The notes: generated from the letters alone by a model not told the origin. Shown: positions 1 through 8,976, counted from the stretch's first letter. The stretch is 64,000 nucleotides of DNA from Alphaproteobacteria bacterium (GCA_021324545.1 JAJPIX010000020.1:44205-108204), one strand, 5' to 3'. A program made the numbers and translations.

Positions 1-26
1 ATGGTGCAAGGAAAAGAGGCGAGACC

Positions 27-422
27 GTGGCGGAAAATTCCGAAATCCTTTCAGGCCAGCCCTTCCCCAGGCTGATGGGCGTGGAAATCGTGGAGGCGAC
101 GCGGTCGCGCGTTCGCGCCCGGCTGAATGTCAGGCCCGATCTCTGCACGGCGTCCAACATCCTTCATGGCGGCGCCATCATGGCGTTTGCCGACACGCTG
201 GGTGCCATCGGCGCCTGGCTCAATCTGCCCGAAGGGGCGCTCACCACGACCATCGAAAGCAAGACCAACTTCATCGGCGCGGCGAAGGAAGGAAGCACCG
301 TCACCGGCGAATCCACGCCCTTTCATGTGGGCAGGCGCAGTTCGGTGTGGCAGACGAAGATCAGCCGCGAAGACGGCAAGCTCGTCGCCGTGGTCACCCA
401 GACGCAAATGGTGCTGATGTAA
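27..422 (+). CDS. PaaI-type hotdog-fold thioesterase
   Basis: A 131-residue single hotdog domain of the PaaI/acyl-CoA thioesterase type, expected to hydrolyse acyl- or aryl-CoA thioesters in the cytoplasm. The family signature HGG lies at residues 47-49, followed by a conserved acidic residue (D56) on the central helix. The length is normal for the family. The GTG start at 27 follows an AAGAGG-like ribosome site, but the window begins only 26 bases upstream, so a longer form cannot be excluded. The next gene downstream is a short-chain dehydrogenase of fatty-acid type, which suggests acyl-CoA metabolism. The exact substrate cannot be read from the sequence. Confidence 0.85.
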   Translation: MAENSEILSGQPFPRLMGVEIVEATRSRVRARLNVRPDLCTASNILHGGAIMAFADTLGAIGAWLNLPEGALTTTIESKTNFIGAAKEGSTVTGESTPFHVGRRSSVWQTKISREDGKLVAVVTQTQMVLM

Positions 423-537
423 GTCCTGATGGGCCGGCGTTGTCCCGAATCCGTCCCGCCGCCCAGGGCGCGGGCCGATGTTTGTCCGCAGGCATTTCCG
501 GACTAAAACAGGGCCGGCAAACATCAGGGGGCTTTCC

Positions 538-1320
538 ATGGAACTCAACTCCTCCGTCGCCGCCGTGGTCACCGGCGGCGCTTCGGGCCTGGGCGAAGCG
601 ACCGCGCGCGCGCTGGCGAAGAAGGGCGTGAAGGTTGCGATCTTCGACATGCAGAAAGAGAAAGGCGAAAAGGTTGCCTCCGAAATCGGCGGCGTCTTCT
701 GCGAGGTCAACGTCACCAGCGAAGACAGCGTGGTCGAAGGATTCCGGAAAGCGCGCGCCGCCAACGGGCAGGAGCGCATCCTTGTGAACTGCGCGGGCAC
801 CGGCAACGCCATCAAGACGGCCAGCCGCAACAGGAAGACGGGCGAGATCAGGCATTTCCCGCTCAAGGATTTCGACAGGATCATCCAGATCAATCTGGTG
901 GGCACCTTCCGCTGCATCGCCCATTCGGCGGCCGGCATGCTCACGCTTGAGCCGCTGGCCGGCGGCGAACGCGGCGCCATCGTCAACACCGCGTCGGTCG
1001 CCGCGCAGGATGGCCAGATCGGGCAGGCGGCCTATTCGGCGTCGAAGGGCGGCGTGCTGGGGCTCACGCTTCCGGTGGCGCGCGATCTGGCGCAGGAAGG
1101 AATCCGGGTGAACACGATCATGCCGGGGCTTTTCAACACGCCGCTTTTGCAGGGCGCGCCCGAGCAGGTGAAGCAGGCGCTGGCCGCGCAGGTGCCGTTT
1201 CCGCCCAGGCTCGGCAACCCGCCGGAATATGCAAGCCTTGCGCTGCAGATGATCGAGAACGGCTATTTCAACGGCGAATGCGTGCGGCTGGATGGCGCCA
1301 TTCGCATGGCGCCTCGCTGA
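538..1320 (+). CDS. SDR family 3-hydroxyacyl-CoA dehydrogenase-like protein
   Basis: A 260-residue short-chain dehydrogenase. The NAD(P)-binding TGxxxGxG motif is at residues 12-19 and the catalytic YxxxK is Y166 to K170. The sequence resembles the type-2 3-hydroxyacyl-CoA dehydrogenase (HSD17B10) group, which oxidises 3-hydroxyacyl-CoA with NAD in beta-oxidation or branched amino-acid breakdown. The ATG at 538 puts the glycine motif at the usual distance from the N terminus; longer in-frame forms lack sense. It is in the same direction as the upstream thioesterase gene, with a 115-base gap. The family is certain; the substrate is inferred. Confidence 0.88.
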   Translation: MELNSSVAAVVTGGASGLGEATARALAKKGVKVAIFDMQKEKGEKVASEIGGVFCEVNVTSEDSVVEGFRKARAANGQERILVNCAGTGNAIKTASRNRKTGEIRHFPLKDFDRIIQINLVGTFRCIAHSAAGMLTLEPLAGGERGAIVNTASVAAQDGQIGQAAYSASKGGVLGLTLPVARDLAQEGIRVNTIMPGLFNTPLLQGAPEQVKQALAAQVPFPPRLGNPPEYASLALQMIENGYFNGECVRLDGAIRMAPR

Positions 1321-1389
1321 GGCGTGTCGCTGCGTTAAGCGAATTACGCATTTTTATCGGCGGCGGAGCGGGGCCGAATCCTCTGTCCA

Positions 1390-1440
1390 CCCTCCCCTTG
1401 GGGGAGGGTCGAAATTTGCTTCGGCAAATTTCGGGGAGGG
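1390..1440. repeat. Palindromic REP-like element, copy 1
   Basis: Two nested inverted repeats: CCCTCCCC/GGGGAGGG (1390-1408), then a perfect 10-bp stem CGAAATTTGC (1410-1419) with GCAAATTTCG (1424-1433) around TTCG, closed by GGGGAGGG. The same architecture occurs at 53768-53818 and, less well kept, at 49202-49251. It lies in the intergenic stretch after the SDR gene and would form a strong hairpin in RNA. Confidence 0.75.
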
Positions 1441-1654
1441 GCAACGCTTGGCGCTCAATCCCGACAGATCGCACAAGCGCGCGTTCGATTCGCGTGCGCG
1501 CCACCGCGCATGACCGGATGTGCCGCATCCTGGCATAAGTTCATATCCGCACCTTGCGCTTTCGGCGGCCACGCTGCGGCGTTTTTAGTTCATGTGCCTG
1601 AACGAAACGCTATCTGGCTGAAATCGCTATGGAAAATAAATCCTATCATTCCTC

Positions 1655-1683
1655 TTGACATCAAGATAGCTGTTCCTTATATG
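1655..1683 (+). promoter_or_regulatory. Strong sigma70-like promoter
   Basis: A perfect -35 hexamer TTGACA (1655-1660), a 17-base spacer and TATATG (1678-1683) as the -10 box predict a start of transcription near 1690 on the plus strand. The match is much better than is usual in this GC-rich window. No gene begins until 2157, so the transcript has a leader of about 470 bases or is itself the product. Confidence 0.5.
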
Positions 1684-1689
1684 TTCCAG

Positions 1690-1965
1690 CCTGATCCTGG
1701 AGATGATTCTGGAGAATTGAAAGCCCATGTTGCGAAGATAGCGTGAGAACATACAGGTCTCGGGTGCAAGCTCACGTGCATCCCTGCGGCCGGCCTTATT
1801 CCTCTGGAGCGCAACGCTTTGGACGAAGGCCCCGGCGGTTCGCGAGCCGCCGGTTCGGACCTTCTCCCCACGAATATGGCCGGTGCGCAAAGACCGGGGC
1901 GGTAGAAAGCGAAGGTGCTCGTGGGCGGCATGAAACAGGGCCGCGGTCCCGCGCCCGCCAGGCGC
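1690..1965 (+). ncRNA. Candidate structured RNA or long structured leader
   Basis: Downstream of the promoter at 1655 the sequence has several stable inverted repeats. GGGTGCA pairs with TGCATCC (about 1763-1783). A nine-pair stem at 1832-1840 with 1845-1853 encloses CGCG, and is flanked by GAAGG (1825-1829) and CCTTC (1860-1864). I compared it by eye with RNase P RNA, tmRNA, SRP RNA and 6S RNA and found none of their conserved blocks. The boundaries are guesses and the 3' end is unknown. Confidence 0.25.
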
Positions 1966-2156
1966 TTCAACCTGAGGCGGACATGTGCAGGCCGTTCTTA
2001 TCGGCCTGTCTTGCGCAGCCTGGGGCGAAAACCGGTGTGCCGGAGGCCGTCAATGGCGAAACCGGCGTGCCGCAAAAAGCCGAAGGCAAGGCGCGGTCCG
2101 CCTTGATTTGTATGAATCGCGCGGCCGGCGGCATAATTGGCGATCGGGGGCAGGCA

Positions 2157-2681
2157 ATGAGCGCGAACGACATTCCGGCATGGCATGACTGGTTTCTCAC
2201 GGTTGCCCCGGTCAGCGCCACGCTGGCGGGTCTTCTGTTTGTGGGGCTGACCATCAGCCTTGAGCATGTGCTCTCCGCATCCGGCTATCTCAACCGGGCC
2301 TTCACCGCGCTTTATCTGCAGTTCGAGGCGCTGGTGATCGGATTGTTCGGGCTTGTGCCCGGCCAGTCCGCAACGGTTCTGGGCGTGGAATTCGTCGTCA
2401 CGGGTCTTGCGTTTCTCACGGGCATCCTGGCGTTTGCCTACAATTTCCGCGAGGACGAGCAATCGCATGTGCTGGGCTCCAAATGGCCGCGGCGCGTGCG
2501 CCGCACGATCGCGCTGTCGGCCATTCTGCTTCCCGTCGTGGCGGGCTTGAGCATGATCCTGCAATGGGGCGGCGGGCTTTACTGGCTGATGCCGGCAGAG
2601 ATCGCCTGCCTTTATCTGTCCATCGGCAATGCCTGGGTCTTCGCCATCGAAATCCCGCGGCGGAAAAAGGCCGGAATTTAG
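2157..2681 (+). CDS. Small four-helix membrane protein, unknown function
   Basis: A 174-residue protein with four hydrophobic segments (roughly residues 15-35, 47-67, 75-95 and 119-165, the last probably two close helices) and short charged loops, so an inner-membrane protein. The ATG at 2157 has a GGGGGCAG ribosome site; the open frame extends further upstream, but that part is arginine-rich and looks non-coding. I do not recognise a named family. It stands alone, with the DUF4926 gene converging on it and ending three bases beyond its stop. It may carry the long leader described upstream. Confidence 0.75.
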   Translation: MSANDIPAWHDWFLTVAPVSATLAGLLFVGLTISLEHVLSASGYLNRAFTALYLQFEALVIGLFGLVPGQSATVLGVEFVVTGLAFLTGILAFAYNFREDEQSHVLGSKWPRRVRRTIALSAILLPVVAGLSMILQWGGGLYWLMPAEIACLYLSIGNAWVFAIEIPRRKKAGI

Positions 2682-2684
2682 AAG

Positions 2685-2909
2685 CTAAGCCGCCTGCGGC
2701 AGATAGTGCAGCACGATAAGGTCGGAAGCGGCGCAAGGAACGATGGCATAGGCTTTGCCATTGTCGTCGCTGAATTCGACGAGCACCGTGTCGCTTTTCA
2801 ACAGCTCGACGACAGTGCCGACCTGTCCCCGCGCAAGACGGTCCTTCGGACGATCGGCAAGAAGTGCAACGACATCCAGAACCGAGGGAAGATGATTTTT
2901 CCGAGTCAT
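2685..2909 (-). CDS. DUF4926 domain protein
   Basis: A 74-residue protein matching DUF4926: a VVALLADRP-type opening, then RGQVGTVVELL and the VEFSDDNGKAYAI core, likely a small SH3-like beta barrel. Its ATG (2909) overlaps the TGA of the DUF6883 gene in a TGATG arrangement, so translation is probably coupled; a TTG at 2921 is an alternative start. DUF4926 and DUF6883 genes are often neighbours, to my knowledge without an established function. The pair follows the glutamate dehydrogenase gene on the same strand. A toxin-antitoxin or toxin-immunity role is only a hypothesis. Confidence 0.8.
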   Translation of the reverse strand: MTRKNHLPSVLDVVALLADRPKDRLARGQVGTVVELLKSDTVLVEFSDDNGKAYAIVPCAASDLIVLHYLPQAA

Positions 2910-3244
2910 CAAAGCACCCAACAGGTGACAAAGCGAACGGTGGTCTCGCCGGATCGCAATATCCAGACAGTTCTGATTGTAGCAGACTTGGCCCGATGTT
3001 TCACTGGCAGGTCAACGCGCCATCGCCGGCCGAATTCGTCGAATGACAACGCAAAAGCCTCACTTTGGGCGGCGCCAGCCAATATCTGATCGCGCAACCA
3101 GGCAGCGTCGCCTTGTCCGATCCCCAAGGCATCGCGGAAAACGCGCGCCTTGTGCTTTCCGCGCGGATGGGCCGGGTCGAGGCAGTAATCGGCCAATTTG
3201 TGCAGGTCGACCGACAGGTTGTCTGCGTAGGGCAGCTTTCCCAT
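2909..3244 (-). CDS. DUF6883 domain protein
   Basis: A 111-residue protein with the DUF6883 pattern: an N-terminal LPYAD...KLADYCLDPAHPRGKHKARVF-like segment (read as separate short conserved blocks), a central helix and a C-terminal strand pair ending RFVTCWVL. The ATG at 3244 gives the normal family length; longer upstream forms run through glutamate dehydrogenase. It begins eight bases after that gene and overlaps DUF4926 at its 3' end, so the three are probably co-transcribed. Related domains occur at the C termini of some large secreted proteins, which hints at a toxin-like fold, but I cannot assign an activity. Confidence 0.8.
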   Translation of the reverse strand: MGKLPYADNLSVDLHKLADYCLDPAHPRGKHKARVFRDALGIGQGDAAWLRDQILAGAAQSEAFALSFDEFGRRWRVDLPVKHRAKSATIRTVWILRSGETTVRFVTCWVL

Positions 3245-3252
3245 TGTGGCAG

Positions 3253-6200
3253 TCAGTGCGCGGCCAGTTCGTGGATCTGGCTGTTGGCGAGCGTGAGCTT
3301 GGCGATGGAAAGATCGCCCGTGCGTTCCAGTTCGGCGAGAAAGCTCTTGGTGCGGGCAAGCGCGTCGGCGTGTTTTTCCGCCCACGCCTGCACGATGGCC
3401 GCGCCCTCGGCGCGCTTTCCCCTTGGCGTTGCGACCGATGACAGCGCCTGCGCGGTCAGCGCGCGCTGGCCCGCAAACAGGTCGTCGGTCAGCCGCCGGA
3501 TGGCAAGCCTGTCCCAGTGCTCGCTGGCGCTGATGCGGGAAGCGAGGCCCCGCAGGCGGTCGAGCCCAACGGTATTGCCCACCGCGAAATAGGCCCCTGC
3601 CACCAGGTCGATATCGAGCTTGCGCGCATGGGCAAGCTGCGCAATCTCGGGCGCCGTGACCCACAGGGGAAGCGCCCCCACGTCGTCGGCGATGTCGTGC
3701 GGCACGCCGGCATCTTCCATGTCCTTGATGCGCGCCAGCGTGGCTTCCAGCTCATATTGCGACACAAGCGTCGAAAACGTGCCGCGCAGGGCCGTCACGC
3801 CCTTGCGATAGAGCGCAACCGTGTCGGCCAGGTCCGCATTGGCCGGCACATTGGTGATGAACCACAGGCCCAGCCGGCGCAGGAATTCGGCAATCTCCGC
3901 ATACATCCGGGTCTGCAGCGCGGCCGGCACCTTCAGGTCGAGCCCGTCCACGCGCATTTTCAGCGTCGCAAGTTCGAAGGCGCCGTCGGCCACCACAAAG
4001 GCGCGCGCCACGCGGGCTGCGCTCGCGCTGGAAACTTCCTTCAGCCGGTGCACGAAGACCGGGCCGCCCAGATTGACGATCTTGTTGCACAGCACCGTTG
4101 CGATGATCTCGCGGCGCAGCCGGTGGTGCATCAGCTCTGCGGGAAACCGCGTCACGGCCGCCTCCGGGAAATAGCCGGTCAGCTCGGACGCGAAATAGGC
4201 TTCGTCCGGAAGGTTGCTTTGCGCCAGCTCCGCATCGAGATCGAGCTTGGCGTAGGCCAGAAGCACGGCAAGTTCCGGCCGCGTAAGCCCCTTGCCGGCC
4301 TGGGCGCGCTGCCGCAGGCCTTCGTCATCGGGCAGGAATTCCACCGCGCGGTCCAGTTTTCCGCGCCGTTCCAGATCGCGGATGAAGCGGGCATGCGCGT
4401 CAAGATCGTTCGGCGCGCGCGATTCGGCAACCGACAGCGCCAGCGTCTGGTTGTAATTGTCCTGCAGCACATGGCGGGCCACGTCGTCGGTCATGTCCGC
4501 CAGAAGCCGGTCGCGTTCTTCCGGCGTGATCTCGCCCCGGCGCATGGGGCCGCTGAACATGATCTTGATGTTCACCTCGTGGTCGGAGGTGTCCACGCCG
4601 GCCGAATTGTCGATGGCGTCGGTGTTGATGCGGCCGCCTTTCAGCGCATATTCCACGCGCCCCAACTGCGTGCAGCCCAGGTTTGCGCCTTCGCCGATCA
4701 CTTTGGCGCGCACATCCCGTCCGTCCACGCGGATCGCGTCGTTGGCGCGGTCGCCGACTTCCAGATTGTTCTGCGTGTGCGATTTGACGAATGTGCCGAT
4801 GCCGCCAAACCACAACAGGTCCACCTCGGCCTTGAGCAGCGCCTTCATCAGCTCGGCCGGCGAAGCCTTGTCGCGGGCAAGCCCGGTCAGCTTCTTCACT
4901 TCGGCGGAAAGGGGAATTTCCTTCAGCGTGCGCGCGTAAATCCCGCCGCCTCTGGAGATCAGCGTCTTGTCGTAATCGGCCCAGCTGGAGCGCGGCAGAT
5001 CGAACATGCGCTTGCGCTCGCTCCAGGATTTTTCCGGATCGGGATCGGGATCAAGGAAGATGTGCCGGTGGTCGAACGCGGCCAGAAGCTTCGTCGTCTT
5101 CGAAAGCAGCATGCCGTTGCCGAATACGTCGCCCGACATGTCGCCCACGCCGATGCAGGTGAAAGGCTCGCTCTGGATGTCGCGGCCCATTTCGCGGAAA
5201 TGCCGCTTCACCGCCTCCCAGGCGCCCTTGGCGGTGATGCCCATCTTCTTGTGGTCGTAGCCGTGGCTTCCGCCGGATGCGAACGCATCGCCCAGCCAGA
5301 AGCCCTTGGCTTCGGCAATGCCGTTGGCGATGTCGGAAAAGCTCGCGGTTCCCTTGTCGGCGGCGACCACGAGATAGGGATCGTCGCCATCGTGCCGGAT
5401 CACGTCTTTTGGCGGCACGATGCTGCCGTCGGTATGGATGTTGTCCGTCAGGTTCAAAAGCGCGTTGATCAGAACCTTGTAGGCGGAAATCCCGGCGGCC
5501 TGTCCTTCCTCGCGCGTGGCGTTGGGCGGAATCCGCTTGGGATAAAATCCGCCTTTGGCGCCCACCGGCACGATGACGGCGTTCTTCACCTGCTGGGCCT
5601 TCACAAGGCCCAGAATCTCGGTGCGGAAATCCTCGCGGCGGTCGCTCCAGCGGATGCCGCCGCGCGCCACCTTGCCGAAGCGCAGATGGACGCCTTCCAT
5701 TTCCGGCGAATAGACGAATATCTCCACAAGCGGCCGCGGCGCGGGCAGTTCGTCAAGCCTGTGGCTGTCGAGTTTGACGGCGAGATAGGGGAAGGGGTTT
5801 CCTTGTTCGTCGCGCTGCCAGAAATTCGTGCGCAGCACGCAGTCGATGACATTGCGCATGCGCCGGATGATCCGGTCGTCGTCCAGGCTCTGCACGTCGT
5901 TGAGCGCCGCGTCGATCTTCCTGCGCAGGTCCTCGACGCGCGCATCGCGGTTCTTTCCGGCGGCGGGATCATTGCGCGCATAGAACAGCTCCACCAGCAG
6001 TCCCGCGATGTCGGGATTGCGGAACAGCGCCTGCTCCATGTACTCCTGGCTGAAGGCGATGCCGGCCTGCCGCAGATACTTCGCGCAGGTGCGCAGGATC
6101 GTGATGTCGCGCCAGGAAAGTTCGGCGCCGATGACAAGCCGGTTGAAGCCGTCGCTTTCCGCCCAGCCAGAAACGATGGCGTGGAAGGCGTCTTCGAGCG

Positions 6201-8142
6201 GCTGCCGGATTTCCTCCAGCTCCGCGACGCGCCCGTCGCTGCGCTCCATCAGGAAATCGAGCACGGCGGCTTCGCCCGCCCAGCCGCCGCCCGACTTCAG
6301 CGAAACCGGATAGCTGTCCTCGGCGATGACGCGCAGGCCCAGATTCTCGAACACCGGCAGCGAAGCCGAAAGCGGCAACATGTTGCCGAGCACGTAAAGC
6401 TTCAGGCGAAGGGCGCCCGCGGCGTCGTCCCTGTGGCGATAGGCGCGCGCCTTGATGGCGAGCCCTTCCGTCCTGCTCGCCAGCGCCTGCAATTCGCCAA
6501 GGTCGCGCACGGCTTCTTCGGGCGCAAAGGCATCGCGATAGCGCGCGCCGAACGCCGCGTTCTGGGTCTGGAAAATGCGCCGGCCCTCGGCCTCGCCATG
6601 CGCCGCGATCAGGGCGGAGACGAATCCGTCGTCCCAGGTGCGGATGGCGTTGCGGATTTCCTCTTCCAGCGCGTGCACATGCACCACCGGGCGCGGGCCT
6701 TCGTGCCGGCCCACGATGTAGTGCACGCGGGCAAGCGTCGATTCATCGAGCATCGGCTGGGCGGCCGACATCCGGCCGTCGAAGGCGCGGGCGAGAATGG
6801 CGTGGATTTTCTCCCGCGCGGCGGTGTCATAACGGTCGCGCGGCACGAAAACGAGCGCGGAGACGAAGCGGTCGAAGCGGTCGATGCGCAGGAACACGCG
6901 CACCTTCGGCCTCTCGCCCAGCTTGAGGATCCCCATCGCCATCGCGAAGAGTTCGTCTTCGTTGATCTGGAAAAGCTCGTCGCGCGGGAAGGTGTCGAGG
7001 ATGTGGGCCAGCGCCTTGCCGTCATGGCTGTCGGGGGCGAAGCCCGCGCGCGCGATCACGTTGCCGACCTTCAGCTGAAGAAGCGGAATGTCCGACGGCC
7101 GCCTGCTGTAGGCGCTGGAGGTGAACAGGCCCACGAAGCGGCGCTCGCCGGTAAGCTTGCCGTTCCTGTCGAACAGCTTGACGCCGATGTAATCCATATG
7201 TGCGCGGCGGTGCACGACGCTGCGCTCGTTCGACTTGGTGATGATGAGCGGCGTCGGCAGCTTCAGGAACTCGCGCGCCTCGGCGGAAAGAAGGCCGCGG
7301 TCCTCGCCGCGCTGGACAACGCGCGCCGACGCATCGGCCAGCACGCCCAAGCCGGATTCGAAAACCGGATCGAGCCTGCCGATATCGGTGTCGCTGTAGT
7401 GATAGTCGCGGCAGCCGAGAAACGTGAAATGGTTGTCGCACAGCCATTGCAGGAACGCCGTGCTCTCGTTCAGCTCCTTGGCGGAAATCTTCGGCGGGTG
7501 CTGCTGAAGGCCGGCAATCGTCTCCTTCATGCGCGCGACCATCTTGTGCCAGTCGCGCACGGCCACCCGCACCTGCGCGAACATGTTGCGCGCGCCCGCA
7601 ACCAGCGCAGCTTTGCGGGCCTCGTCCGCCATCGGATCCAGCAGCATCACGATCACGCTCTCGCGAAGCGAGGCGGGCCTGTCGCAGCGGCGGCCGTTTT
7701 CGTCGCGTGCGGCCGGAATGACGGGATGGAACATCGCGCGGGCGCGCGCTCCGTGGGCCGTCATCTCGCCGACAAGCGAATCGAACAGGAACGGCATGTC
7801 GTCGTTGACGGCAATCAGCACCAGATCGTTCTGGCCATAAGCCCTGCTTTCGCTCTGCGGCGAGAACAGATCGATCAGCGTTTCGCCGGGTTTGCGCACC
7901 GCCGTGCGCGCGAACACCGCCTGCGCAAGAAACGCCAGCGCCTCCGGCGAATAGGGAAGAATGTCGTCGGGCGCAGCATTGCGATAGAGCGCGTCGAAGA
8001 ACGCTGCGACTGCGGGCTCGCCTTTCTTCAGCAGGGCCGACGCCGATATCAGCAGGCTGGCGGCTTTCTTTTCGTCTTCCTCCGCCTGAACGGCGGCATC
8101 GGCCGGGTCCGGCTGTGCGGCAACGGCTCTATCGGGTCTCAT
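3253..8142 (-). CDS. gdhB: NAD-specific glutamate dehydrogenase, large (180-kDa) class
   Basis: A 1629-residue protein of the large NAD-glutamate dehydrogenase class, which converts glutamate to 2-oxoglutarate and ammonia for catabolism. The N-terminal half carries the regulatory ACT-like/linker region of this class. The dehydrogenase core includes a KGGFYPKR-type substrate-lysine motif near residue 860, GDMSGDVFGNG near residue 1000, and an NLGCTQLGRVEYA block followed by the DTSDHEVN segment. The length is typical (about 1600). The ATG at 8142 is preceded by a 111-base untranslated stretch. The gene appears intact and is followed at eight bases by the DUF6883 gene. Confidence 0.95.
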   Translation of the reverse strand: MRPDRAVAAQPDPADAAVQAEEDEKKAASLLISASALLKKGEPAVAAFFDALYRNAAPDDILPYSPEALAFLAQAVFARTAVRKPGETLIDLFSPQSESRAYGQNDLVLIAVNDDMPFLFDSLVGEMTAHGARARAMFHPVIPAARDENGRRCDRPASLRESVIVMLLDPMADEARKAALVAGARNMFAQVRVAVRDWHKMVARMKETIAGLQQHPPKISAKELNESTAFLQWLCDNHFTFLGCRDYHYSDTDIGRLDPVFESGLGVLADASARVVQRGEDRGLLSAEAREFLKLPTPLIITKSNERSVVHRRAHMDYIGVKLFDRNGKLTGERRFVGLFTSSAYSRRPSDIPLLQLKVGNVIARAGFAPDSHDGKALAHILDTFPRDELFQINEDELFAMAMGILKLGERPKVRVFLRIDRFDRFVSALVFVPRDRYDTAAREKIHAILARAFDGRMSAAQPMLDESTLARVHYIVGRHEGPRPVVHVHALEEEIRNAIRTWDDGFVSALIAAHGEAEGRRIFQTQNAAFGARYRDAFAPEEAVRDLGELQALASRTEGLAIKARAYRHRDDAAGALRLKLYVLGNMLPLSASLPVFENLGLRVIAEDSYPVSLKSGGGWAGEAAVLDFLMERSDGRVAELEEIRQPLEDAFHAIVSGWAESDGFNRLVIGAELSWRDITILRTCAKYLRQAGIAFSQEYMEQALFRNPDIAGLLVELFYARNDPAAGKNRDARVEDLRRKIDAALNDVQSLDDDRIIRRMRNVIDCVLRTNFWQRDEQGNPFPYLAVKLDSHRLDELPAPRPLVEIFVYSPEMEGVHLRFGKVARGGIRWSDRREDFRTEILGLVKAQQVKNAVIVPVGAKGGFYPKRIPPNATREEGQAAGISAYKVLINALLNLTDNIHTDGSIVPPKDVIRHDGDDPYLVVAADKGTASFSDIANGIAEAKGFWLGDAFASGGSHGYDHKKMGITAKGAWEAVKRHFREMGRDIQSEPFTCIGVGDMSGDVFGNGMLLSKTTKLLAAFDHRHIFLDPDPDPEKSWSERKRMFDLPRSSWADYDKTLISRGGGIYARTLKEIPLSAEVKKLTGLARDKASPAELMKALLKAEVDLLWFGGIGTFVKSHTQNNLEVGDRANDAIRVDGRDVRAKVIGEGANLGCTQLGRVEYALKGGRINTDAIDNSAGVDTSDHEVNIKIMFSGPMRRGEITPEERDRLLADMTDDVARHVLQDNYNQTLALSVAESRAPNDLDAHARFIRDLERRGKLDRAVEFLPDDEGLRQRAQAGKGLTRPELAVLLAYAKLDLDAELAQSNLPDEAYFASELTGYFPEAAVTRFPAELMHHRLRREIIATVLCNKIVNLGGPVFVHRLKEVSSASAARVARAFVVADGAFELATLKMRVDGLDLKVPAALQTRMYAEIAEFLRRLGLWFITNVPANADLADTVALYRKGVTALRGTFSTLVSQYELEATLARIKDMEDAGVPHDIADDVGALPLWVTAPEIAQLAHARKLDIDLVAGAYFAVGNTVGLDRLRGLASRISASEHWDRLAIRRLTDDLFAGQRALTAQALSSVATPRGKRAEGAAIVQAWAEKHADALARTKSFLAELERTGDLSIAKLTLANSQIHELAAH

Positions 8143-8253
8143 GGCGGTCCACTGAAGCAGGCAAGACGGCGGAAGTGCCGTTTGAAATGCGGGCGGAAAC
8201 TACCCCCCGGACGGCCCGACCGGAAGGTGGGAAATGGGGAATTTTCCGGGCAT

Positions 8254-8934
8254 TCAGTTAAGCGGCAGGTCGGCCAGTCTGGGAACACCGCGCGAACGCC
8301 GCGCCAGCAGGATGGCGACATGAGCCGCAACCAGCACCGCAAAACCGGTCGCGAGCGCAAGGCCAAGCCCCGCGGCGCCTGCCGCAAGCGGCCGCAAGAT
8401 TGAGGCGGCCGCCGGCAGTGCGGTGGCCGGCAGGCCAAAGGCGATCGCAAGCGCGCGATCGCGAGTCAGAAGCGCCATGACGGCCACGATGCCGCCGGCG
8501 AATACTGCAAGCATGATCGGAGACGTTGCGACAGGAAGCGACAGAAAGGCGCCCGCGCCCCAGGCAAAGCCCGCATACAGCATGACCGACTTCGTATCTT
8601 CGTGAAAGTTTCTGAGCGCGGCGCGCTCGAACGGCGTGCGAATGGCATTGGCATAAACCCGCATCAGCGCCGCAACCGCGCCGGCCGCGAAGAGAAGCCA
8701 TACGACGGTCTCGGCAAGAGACGCGCCGACTCCGGCGACAAGAACCGTAATGACCGTGAATGTTCCCAGCGTCGCCGCCGCATAAGGAATCCGGCCCAGC
8801 AGATTGGCAAGCACCGCCGTTTCTTCGGCTTCGTCGTGCAGGGCGGCAAGGCGCGCCAGACTGTCCTGCGGCGACATCCGTTCCGGCCGCGCTTCTGGCA
8901 AAGTTGCGATATTTCTGGCTTGCTGCCCCGTCAT
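8254..8934 (-). CDS. Six-helix membrane protein, unknown function
   Basis: A 226-residue protein with six hydrophobic segments arranged as three hairpins after a hydrophilic N terminus of about 40 residues that is rich in alanine and glutamate. I do not recognise a family; the layout resembles the membrane-sensor portion of some signalling proteins, but no output domain follows. The ATG at 8934 is preferred over an upstream GTG at 8961. The divergent promoter region shared with the exonuclease gene holds a perfect CtrA-type box, so cell-cycle control is possible. Confidence 0.7.
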   Translation of the reverse strand: MTGQQARNIATLPEARPERMSPQDSLARLAALHDEAEETAVLANLLGRIPYAAATLGTFTVITVLVAGVGASLAETVVWLLFAAGAVAALMRVYANAIRTPFERAALRNFHEDTKSVMLYAGFAWGAGAFLSLPVATSPIMLAVFAGGIVAVMALLTRDRALAIAFGLPATALPAAASILRPLAAGAAGLGLALATGFAVLVAAHVAILLARRSRGVPRLADLPLN

Positions 8935-8976
8935 GTGGACGATCCTTCTGCCCCCGCGCACGCTCGGCGCGGAATG

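Larger units (their letters stand above)
1321..2156. other. Long intergenic stretch without a convincing gene
   Basis: These 836 bases hold no open frame with convincing coding character. They contain a palindromic repeat (1390-1440), a strong sigma70-like promoter (1655-1683) and, just after it, a run of GC-rich inverted repeats (about 1759-1864) that could be a structured RNA or a long leader of the small membrane protein gene at 2157. These parts are described as separate entries. Confidence 0.6.

Noticed and set aside
1482..1512. GTTCGATTC flanked by a five-pair stem, similar to a tRNA T-arm
   Set aside because: No D-arm, anticodon arm or acceptor stem can be built in the preceding 60 bases.
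1510..1746. 78-codon open frame across the promoter at 1655
   Set aside because: It reads through the promoter and a non-coding-looking stretch, has low third-position GC and no ribosome site.
3517..8403. 1628-codon open frame opposite the glutamate dehydrogenase gene
   Set aside because: It is the mirror frame of a long GC-rich gene; its sequence is full of arginine, histidine and alanine and matches no family.
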